The position numbers and the translations under genes are program-made. Of a stretch of 12,081 nt of DNA, positions 7,415 through 12,081 are shown in pieces. Position 1 is the first letter of the stretch. Each line of letters starts with the position of its first letter. Origin of the DNA: Syntrophomonadaceae bacterium (GTDB lineage Bacteria > Bacillota > Dethiobacteria > PWVN01); contig SLHK01000142.1 of assembly GCA_007136165.1 (NCBI GenBank), positions 1 through 12,081 on the forward strand. Direction: 5' to 3'. Under the pieces are notes generated by a model. It was not told where the DNA came from, did no database searches, and saw only the letters and a program-made list of their open reading frames with translations.

Positions 7415-8509
7415 CTATTTTAATCTCAAGATTAAATTCCCTGCTTCCTGAGCAATCATACCCTTAATTTCCAGAATTGTCAAAGCGGCTTTTACCCTGG
7501 CCGTCGGCAGGCCGCTGGCCGCCGCCAGGCCCTCCGCCGGGTAGGGGTGGTAGGGGATCAGGTCCAGCAGCCTCTTTTCTTCCGGGCTTAAATCCGCCTG
7601 CGGTACGCCCCCCTTTGCGGGGCTTTCCCCGGCGGGTATATAGGCCGTCAGTTCCTCCAGCAGGTCATCCACATCCTGTACCAGCTTCGCCCCCTGCTTT
7701 ATCAAGTTGTGGCAGCCCCTGCTGGCGGGGCTGGTTATGGGCCCGGGCAGGGCAAAGACCTCCCGGCCCTGTTCCAGGGCCTGGTCGGCGGTAATCAGGG
7801 CGCCGCTCTTAACCGCCGCCTCCACCACCACCGTGCCCAGGGAGATGCCGCTGATGATACGGTTCCGCAGGGGAAAATGCCGGGGTTTGGGCCCTGTTCC
7901 CAGGGGAAATTCCGAAAGCAGCAGGCCCCGGGCGGAAATCTCCCCCATGAGGCCCAGGTTTTCCGGGGGATAGCAGATATCTAAACCGGAGCCCAAAACC
8001 GCCGCCGTCTCCCCTCCCCCTTTAAGGGCGCCCCGGTGAGCCCAGGTATCGATGCCCCGGGCCATGCCGCTGACCACCCCGATGCCCCGGGATGCCAGCT
8101 CCCGGCCCAGCCAGAAAGCCATCTCCCGCCCGTAGGCCGTCATCTTCCGGGAGCCCACCAGGGCCACCCAGGGCCTCTCCCAGGACACCCCCTTCCCCCG
8201 GGCATACAGGATAAAGGGGGGGTCATATATGTTTTTTAACAGGGGCGGGTACCGGGCATCTTCCCTGCCCAGGGCTTTAACCCCCCGGTCCAGAAGCCTC
8301 TGCCCTTCCTTCGCCAAAGACAGGGATTTACGGGCGGCAAAAAAGTCCCGCAGAAATTTTTCCCCCAACCCGGGCACGGAGGCAAAGGCCTCCTCCGGAG
8401 CGTGCCAGGCCTTCTTAGGGCTGCCGAAGGTTTTCACCAGGGCTTCATAACGTTTGGGGCCCAATCCCGGTACCAGGCTCATTCCCACCAGGTACTCCAG
8501 GTCTTCCAT
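7415..8509 (-). CDS. dprA: DprA/Smf, DNA-processing protein (RecA loader)
   Basis: A 364-residue DprA. It protects incoming single-stranded DNA in transformation and loads RecA onto it; the gene is also widespread in bacteria not known to be competent. Residues about 11-57 contain helix-hairpin-helix elements (LVPGLGPKRY, SVPGLGEKF). The Rossmann-like core carries ALVGSRK near 116-122, VVSGMARGID at 145-154, GSGLDICYPPEN, LLSEFPLG near 198 and FPLRNRIISG at 212-221. A C-terminal winged helix (about 307-364) resembles the domain found in many longer DprA proteins. Start: ATG at 8509, preceded by GGAGGGG and giving the usual MEDLEYLVGM-type beginning; a TTG eleven codons upstream only adds a Gly/Arg-rich stretch that is really the ribosome-binding region. 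It is the first gene of the dprA-topA-trmFO run, with its own promoter upstream. Confidence 0.96.
   Translation of the reverse strand: MEDLEYLVGMSLVPGLGPKRYEALVKTFGSPKKAWHAPEEAFASVPGLGEKFLRDFFAARKSLSLAKEGQRLLDRGVKALGREDARYPPLLKNIYDPPFILYARGKGVSWERPWVALVGSRKMTAYGREMAFWLGRELASRGIGVVSGMARGIDTWAHRGALKGGGETAAVLGSGLDICYPPENLGLMGEISARGLLLSEFPLGTGPKPRHFPLRNRIISGISLGTVVVEAAVKSGALITADQALEQGREVFALPGPITSPASRGCHNLIKQGAKLVQDVDDLLEELTAYIPAGESPAKGGVPQADLSPEEKRLLDLIPYHPYPAEGLAAASGLPTARVKAALTILEIKGMIAQEAGNLILRLK
7419..7436. repeat. 18-bp palindrome at the dprA 3' end
   Basis: TTTAATCTTGAGATTAAA (read on the minus strand) has two perfect 8-base arms around a 2-base centre. It covers the last codons of dprA (NLILRL) just before the stop. 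It is all A/T except for four bases, so it would be a weak hairpin, and no T-run follows. It may be an operator for topA or chance within coding sequence. Confidence 0.25.
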
Positions 8510-8534
8510 TCCCGCATCCCCTCCCCGCCCTCCT

Positions 8535-8588
8535 CTCCCCAAGAGCCTCCCGCCGGCAGGAATCCCCTTCCCGGCGCTTCCTGGGGAG
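8535..8588 (-). other. Structured 5' leader of dprA
   Basis: The roughly 100-base leader between the predicted transcription start (near 8610) and the dprA ATG can fold. CTCCCCA (8588-8582) pairs perfectly with TGGGGAG (8541-8535), and CAGGAA (8583-8578) pairs with TTCCTG (8562-8557) inside it; the two stems compete for two bases. The 3' arm lies next to the purine-rich ribosome-binding stretch. It matches no riboswitch class I recognise, and GC-rich leaders often fold by chance. Confidence 0.25.
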
Positions 8589-8616
8589 CAGTCCAGGCAA
8601 TTTTTACCATGACCTA

Positions 8617-8627
8617 ATTATATACCA
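8617..8627 (-). promoter_or_regulatory. dprA promoter: consensus -10 with upstream TG
   Basis: The minus strand reads TGGTATATAAT. This contains a perfect TATAAT (8622-8617) and, in an alternative register, an extended -10 (TG-G-TATATA). No good TTGACA-like box lies 16-18 bases upstream, where a small GC hairpin (8643-8631, CCCCC-GGC-GGGGG followed by TTTT) occupies the spacer instead. A weak or activator-dependent extended -10 promoter driving dprA-topA-trmFO fits best. The predicted start is near 8610. Confidence 0.52.
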
Positions 8628-8644
8628 AAACCCCCGCCGGGGGA

Positions 8645-8658
8645 AGTACATTTGTTCG
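8645..8658 (-). promoter_or_regulatory. Candidate LexA (SOS) operator upstream of dprA
   Basis: The minus strand reads CGAACAAATGTACT. Against the Gram-positive LexA consensus CGAACRNRYGTTCG it matches 12 of 14 positions; the left half-site is perfect and the right half has two mismatches. Its centre lies about 40 bases upstream of the predicted transcription start, overlapping the expected -35 region, a place where LexA could repress. The match is by eye, not by scored search. Confidence 0.35.
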
Positions 8659-8706
8659 ATTTTTAGCAAAATATCTTGCAAAAGCGGCAGAGCCCCGGCA
8701 AGGGAA

Positions 8707-8732
8707 AGGGGCACGCCCCGGGGCGTGCCCCT
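8707..8732 (-). terminator. GC hairpin ending the M42 peptidase operon
   Basis: A perfect 26-base palindrome (two 13-base arms, AGGGGCACGCCCC and its complement) starts 12 bases past the stop codon of the last M42 gene. On the minus strand it is followed by TTTCCCTT, a short interrupted T-run. It is probably an intrinsic terminator separating the peptidase operon from dprA, of uncertain efficiency. The small hairpin at 8643-8631 followed by TTTT may add a second weak stop. Confidence 0.6.
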
Positions 8733-8743
8733 CTCTCAATCCC

Positions 8744-9727
8744 TCACTCCCAGGAGTCTTCCAACAGGGCCACCAGGAAGCGGCGGGCGTAGTCCACATC
8801 CCCCGCATCCACCATCTCCGCCGCCGTGTGGATATAGCGGCAGGGAATGGACATGACCCCGGAGGGGATGCCTTCCCGGGTCATGTGGATGCCCCCCGCA
8901 TCGGTGCCTCCCCTTTCCAGTACTTCCAGCTGGTAGGGGATCCCCTCTTTCTCGGCCACGGTCATCATCCGCTCCTTGACCCGGGGGTGGGCAATCATGG
9001 AAGTGTCCTTAACCTTGACGGCAGGGCCTTTCCCCAGGCCCACGGCCATCTTGTGGGCTTCCGGGGTATCTCCGGAACGGGTCACATCCACCGCCAGGCC
9101 GATTTCCGGGTTCAACCTGTAGGCGGAAGTCCTGGCCCCCCGAAGCCCCACTTCCTCCTGGACGGTAAACACAAAATAGATCTCATTATGGGTCTGGACC
9201 TCTTCCAGGGCCTTCAGGAGGACGGCGCAGCCGATGCGGTCATCCATGGCCTTGCCGGAAAAGCGGCTGCCGGCGGCGGCGAAGGAAGATTCAAAGACGG
9301 CCATATGGCCGATGCCCACCTCTTTTAAGGCCTCTTTCTTGTCTTTGGCGCCTATGTCCAGGTACATTTTCTTGAAACTCAGGTCCTTCAAGTCTTCCGG
9401 TTTTTCCACCCCCACAGTGGCCCTGATGCCGCCGGGCAGGAGAAAGCGCCGGCCCATGACGGAGGTGGGCAGCAGGCCGCCGATGCTGGAAAAGCGCAGA
9501 AAACCCTCATCGTCCACATGGGTGACTATAAGGCCGATTTCATCCATATGGGCGGCCACCATGATTCTTTTCCCCTTCCCTTCCCGGACGGCCACCAGGT
9601 TCCCCAGGGAGTCGGTATAGACGTCCTCCACCTTCCCCTGAAGTTCACCCCGGATGAGGCTGCGGACCTCTTCTTCCCGTCCCGAAGGCCCGTAGGCCTG
9701 GGACAACTCTTTTATAAGATTCAGCAT
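8744..9727 (-). CDS. M42-family metallo-aminopeptidase, third of three
   Basis: A 327-residue M42 peptidase (TET/FrvX/YsdC group), cytoplasmic, probably a large oligomer that trims amino acids from the N-termini of short peptides with two divalent metals. Expected metal and catalytic residues are all visible: His60 in VAAHMDEIG, the DDR motif at 162-164 in GKAMDDRIG, Glu191 (base) and Glu192 in TVQEEVGLRGA, Asp214 in AVDVT and His300 in PCRYIHTAAE. The GGTDAGG loop at 273-279 is typical. No signal peptide. Start: ATG at 9727 with AAAGGGGGG upstream; it overlaps the end of the previous gene by 7 bases, indicating translational coupling. A GC hairpin follows. Cellulase annotations sometimes given to this family are misleading. 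Substrate preference cannot be read from the sequence. Confidence 0.93.
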   Translation of the reverse strand: MLNLIKELSQAYGPSGREEEVRSLIRGELQGKVEDVYTDSLGNLVAVREGKGKRIMVAAHMDEIGLIVTHVDDEGFLRFSSIGGLLPTSVMGRRFLLPGGIRATVGVEKPEDLKDLSFKKMYLDIGAKDKKEALKEVGIGHMAVFESSFAAAGSRFSGKAMDDRIGCAVLLKALEEVQTHNEIYFVFTVQEEVGLRGARTSAYRLNPEIGLAVDVTRSGDTPEAHKMAVGLGKGPAVKVKDTSMIAHPRVKERMMTVAEKEGIPYQLEVLERGGTDAGGIHMTREGIPSGVMSIPCRYIHTAAEMVDAGDVDYARRFLVALLEDSWE

Positions 9728-10749
9728 AGTTCAAGCCCCCCTTTGGCCAGTGATTTCAGTAGTAACCTCAGCAGTTTTCCCGCCCGTTCCACGTCCTTAA
9801 GGTTCAGCAGGGAGCGGGGGCCGTGCAGGTACCTGCAGGGGATGGAAATGACCCCGGCAGGGATGCCGCTGCCCGTAATGCTTATCCTCCCCGCATCCGT
9901 CCCCGCCGACGTAAACCGGCGCAGCTGGCAGGGAATCCCCGCCTCTTTTGCCGTGCCCAGGATGAAGTCCAGCACTTTTTGATTGGTGATGAAAGTCCTG
10001 TCCATAAAGGTGAGGACGGGCCCCTTCCCCAGGACGGTGGACTGCAGGTGCTCCGGGTTGTCCGCCACATCCGCCGCCGCCGTCACCTCTAAAACCAGGG
10101 CCAGGTCGGGCTTTATCCTGTAGGCCGCCACCCCGGCCCCCCGAAGCCCCACCTCTTCCTGGACGGTAAAGGCGGCCCATACGGAGAGGGGCAGGTCCTC
10201 CTTCAAAAGCTCCGCCAGCAGGTAGCAGCCCACCCTGTCATCCAGGGCCTTCCCCATGTAAACCTCCTCCCCCACCGGCCGGGGAGCGGTGGCAAAGGCA
10301 ATGTAGTCCCCCGGTTTAACCAGTTTTTTCGCCTCTTCCTCGCTGCCTGCCCCGATGTCTATGTAAAGCTGGTCCACCGTCAGGGTCTTCCCTCTTTCCT
10401 CCGGCTTCTGCAGGTGGATGGCCTTGGCCCCGATAACCCCGCAGACCTTGTCCGGGCCCACCAGGACCGGCTTGGACAGGAGGACCCGGTCGTCAATGCC
10501 CCCCACCTTTTTGAATTTTATAAGCCCGCTGCCGTCAATATCCACCACTATCAGGCCCACCTCGTCCATGTGGGCCGCCAGCATGAGGCGGGGCCCGTCC
10601 ACGGCCCCTTTCTTAAAGGCCATCAGGTTCCCCAGCATATCCGTTTCCAGGCTGTCCACCCGGGGGGCCAGCTCTTCTGTGAGGATTTGCCTCACCTCCC
10701 CTTCGCAGCCGGAGACACCAGAGGCCCGGGAGAGTTTTTCTAATAGCAT
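9721..10749 (-). CDS. M42-family metallo-aminopeptidase, second of three
   Basis: A 342-residue M42 peptidase, clearly homologous to its two neighbours but diverged. Visible residues: His60 in LAAHMDEVG, DDR at 170-172 in GKALDDRVG, Glu198 and Glu199 in TVQEEVGLRGA, and His309 in PCRYLHG. At the fourth metal position it has Glu221 (VLEVT) where both neighbours have Asp in VDVT, a substitution known in parts of the family. The motif after the last His reads HGPRS instead of HTxxE. Enzymatic activity still looks likely. Start: ATG at 10749 with an ideal AAGGAGGTG about 5 bases upstream; it overlaps the previous gene by 10 bases and the next by 7. It may form its own dodecameric particle or mixed particles with its neighbours. 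The exact peptide preference is unknown. Confidence 0.92.
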   Translation of the reverse strand: MLLEKLSRASGVSGCEGEVRQILTEELAPRVDSLETDMLGNLMAFKKGAVDGPRLMLAAHMDEVGLIVVDIDGSGLIKFKKVGGIDDRVLLSKPVLVGPDKVCGVIGAKAIHLQKPEERGKTLTVDQLYIDIGAGSEEEAKKLVKPGDYIAFATAPRPVGEEVYMGKALDDRVGCYLLAELLKEDLPLSVWAAFTVQEEVGLRGAGVAAYRIKPDLALVLEVTAAADVADNPEHLQSTVLGKGPVLTFMDRTFITNQKVLDFILGTAKEAGIPCQLRRFTSAGTDAGRISITGSGIPAGVISIPCRYLHGPRSLLNLKDVERAGKLLRLLLKSLAKGGLELC

Positions 10750-11795
10750 GTCAGCACCTCCTTAAAAGAAACCTCCAGGTCCCGGATGAAAAAGGCCAGC
10801 AGGAGGGCGGCACTCTTAATATCCCGCATATCCAGGGTCTCCACCGAGGTATGCATGTAGCGCAGGGGAATTGAAAGGATCCCCGTGGCCGCTCCTTCCC
10901 CGGCGATCTGCATGGCCATGGCATCGGTGCCGGAACCTCCCGGGATGATTTCCTTGTGGGCGGGTATTCCGTAGTCCGCCGCCGTTTTCTCCATCCTTTT
11001 AAAGACGGCGGGATGGATATTGGGCCCCCAGCCGATGGTGGGGCCCTTCCCCAGGGCAAAAGCATCGTGCCCCGTCACTCCCGGCATCTCCCCGTGGGTT
11101 ACATCCACGGCGATGCCCACGTCGGGGGTGATGCCGTAGCTGGAAACCAGGGCGCCCCGGTAACCCACCTCTTCCTGGACGGTGGCCACGGCATATACAT
11201 CAGGGCCGTGATGCATTTTTTCCAGTTCCTTAAGCCCCTGGTAAAGGACGGCAAGGCCGGCCCGGTCATCCATGGCCTTCGCCGCCACCCTGGAGCCGCA
11301 GAGCTCCCTGAAATCCCCCTTGACGCTCACCGGGTCCCCCACCCGCACCAGCTGCTTAAGTTTGTTCTCCGAAAGGCCCGTATCCACAAAGAGCTTGTCC
11401 AGGGTCATCCCTTTGGACCGCTCCTCTTTCTCCGTTAAGTGGGGGGAGGGGGCGCTGAAAATGGCGGGCAGGTCCTCCCGGCCGTGGACCGTCACCTCCT
11501 GGTTCACCAGGGTCCGAAAGTCAAAGCTGCCCACGGCGGCCACCCGGAGAAAGCCTTTCTCCAGGCCGGAGACAAAAAAACCTATTTCATCCATATGGGC
11601 CGCCACCATTACTTTAAGGGCCTTGTCTCCCTGCCGCCCTTTTTTTAAGGCAATGACATTTCCCAGGTTATCTTCCTTGACCTGGGCCCCTAAGCCCCTC
11701 ATGAGGGAGGCCATCCGCCCCGCCACCTTCCCCTCATAGCCCGCCACCCCCGGGGTTTGGGTCAATTCCTTGAGAACCTCTTTCAGTTCTTCCAT
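10740..11795 (-). CDS. M42-family metallo-aminopeptidase, first of three
   Basis: A 351-residue M42 peptidase, the first gene of the operon. Metal and catalytic residues: His67 in VAAHMDEIG, DDR at 176-178 in KAMDDRAG, Glu208 and Glu209 in TVQEEVGYRGA, Asp231 in AVDVTHGEMPG, and His315 in LRYMHTSVE. GSGTDAM replaces the GTDAG loop of the other two, and the insertion between His67 and DDR is longest here, so the protein is a distinct paralogue, not a recent copy. Start: ATG at 11795, because GGAGGGG lies 5 bases upstream; an ATG nine codons earlier would place that site inside the gene. The roughly 115 bp upstream is AT-rich and has TATGAT (11861-11856) as a possible -10, but no clear -35. The gene ends overlapping the next by 10 bases. 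Confidence 0.93.
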   Translation of the reverse strand: MEELKEVLKELTQTPGVAGYEGKVAGRMASLMRGLGAQVKEDNLGNVIALKKGRQGDKALKVMVAAHMDEIGFFVSGLEKGFLRVAAVGSFDFRTLVNQEVTVHGREDLPAIFSAPSPHLTEKEERSKGMTLDKLFVDTGLSENKLKQLVRVGDPVSVKGDFRELCGSRVAAKAMDDRAGLAVLYQGLKELEKMHHGPDVYAVATVQEEVGYRGALVSSYGITPDVGIAVDVTHGEMPGVTGHDAFALGKGPTIGWGPNIHPAVFKRMEKTAADYGIPAHKEIIPGGSGTDAMAMQIAGEGAATGILSIPLRYMHTSVETLDMRDIKSAALLLAFFIRDLEVSFKEVLTCY

Positions 11796-11911
11796 TAAAT
11801 CCCCTCCAAATAGAAACTCCATTTATACTTCTTTCCCCAGGCATATATTTCCTTCATCATATAGGGGGCAAAGGCGAAAAAACTTTTCCCTTACTAAAAT
11901 CTCACAAACAC

Positions 11912-11952
11912 AAAAAAAAATCCCCTCAGGGATGGATTCCCTCCGGGGGATT
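11912..11952 (-). terminator. Strong intrinsic terminator after the partial gene
   Basis: On the minus strand AATCCCC (11952-11946) pairs with GGGGATT (11925-11919), and AGGGA pairs with TCCCT above a small internal loop. The hairpin runs directly into nine T residues (11920-11912). The stop codon of the upstream gene lies within the hairpin. It insulates the M42 operon from upstream transcription. Confidence 0.85.
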
Positions 11953-12081
11953 ATCCGCCATATCCCGTAAAACTTTGTAGGTATAAGCCGTATCCTCCCG
12001 GCTCCGGGAGCCGGTGCCGCAAGCGGGGGTCAAAAGCCACTGCTTTTTTAAAAGCTCCAGGGGGGCTCCCCGGCGTGCCAG
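11926..12081 (-). CDS. C-terminal fragment of a MetE/UROD-fold protein
   Basis: An open frame enters at the window edge and runs 51 codons to a TGA at 11928-11926. It contains LLTPACGTGSRS followed by a helix-like stretch (EDTAYTYKVLRDMADN). This resembles the end of cobalamin-independent methionine synthase-like and uroporphyrinogen-decarboxylase-like proteins, in which the Cys-Gly after a Pro is part of the zinc site that activates a thiol substrate. The rest lies outside the window, so substrate and exact family are open. The frame ends inside the terminator hairpin. I am fairly sure it is a real gene end and moderately sure of the superfamily. Confidence 0.6.
   Translation of the reverse strand: MARRGAPLELLKKQWLLTPACGTGSRSREDTAYTYKVLRDMADNPPEGIHP

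Noticed and set aside
7415..8509. A DprA-like protein as part of a new defence system
   Set aside because: It has standard DprA architecture and sits in the conserved dprA-topA-trmFO order with no defence genes nearby.
8479..8610. A 43-codon ATG frame in the dprA leader running into the dprA start
   Set aside because: It begins at the predicted transcription start with no proper ribosome binding site, and its Gly/Glu/Trp-rich product follows from the purine-rich leader; no homology recognised.
11826..11911. Promoter for the M42 operon (TATGAT at 11861-11856)
   Set aside because: A promoter must exist, but no -35-like box lies at the right distance, so I mention it only in the gene entry.
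1..12081. CRISPR array, tRNA, rRNA, insertion sequence or known riboswitch
   Set aside because: No regularly spaced repeats, cloverleaf or rRNA-like sequence, transposase or flanking inverted repeats, or recognisable riboswitch core was found by reading both strands.

Overview
The window reads as an ordinary chromosomal stretch of a moderately GC-rich, low-GC-lineage Gram-positive bacterium (Firmicutes). The presence of CodY, HslUV, the folate-type TrmFO and strong AGGAGG-like ribosome binding sites supports this. High GC, frequent TTG/GTG starts and a clostridial-type CodY sensor domain suggest a Moorella/Peptococcaceae-like clostridium rather than a Bacillus. The species cannot be fixed from the sequence. 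Every supported gene lies on the minus strand, so transcription runs from high to low coordinates.

Layout in transcription order. (1) At 12081-11926 is the 3' end of a gene whose last residues look like the zinc-binding C-terminus of a MetE/uroporphyrinogen-decarboxylase-fold protein; it closes with a strong intrinsic terminator (11952-11912). (2) At 11795-8744 are three overlapping genes for distinct M42-family (TET/FrvX-like) metallo-aminopeptidases, closed by a large GC hairpin (8732-8707). (3) At 8658-8510 is a control region with a TATAAT -10 box, a LexA-like operator candidate and a structured leader. (4) dprA (8509-7415), topA (7365-5251) and trmFO (5138-3825) follow. (5) A short AT-rich gap has a candidate promoter over a 7-bp direct repeat. 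(6) xerC/codV (3753-2854), hslV/clpQ (2838-2284), hslU/clpY (2275-863) and codY (837-49) follow with gaps of 8-25 bp. (7) At 43-18 is an inverted repeat downstream of codY.

The order dprA-topA-trmFO-xerC-hslV-hslU-codY is the conserved Firmicute order known from Bacillus subtilis (smf-topA-gid-codV-clpQ-clpY-codY). The core is therefore not novel. The genes cover DNA uptake and processing, supercoiling, tRNA methylation, chromosome-dimer resolution, ATP-dependent proteolysis and nutrient-responsive transcription control.

The most distinctive local feature is the triple M42 peptidase operon just upstream. With HslUV (protein to peptides), M42 peptidases (peptides to amino acids) and CodY (amino-acid sensor) in one 12-kb block, a peptide-recycling theme is attractive, but it is inference from proximity. 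I found no mobile element, CRISPR array, tRNA, rRNA or recognisable undescribed defence system.
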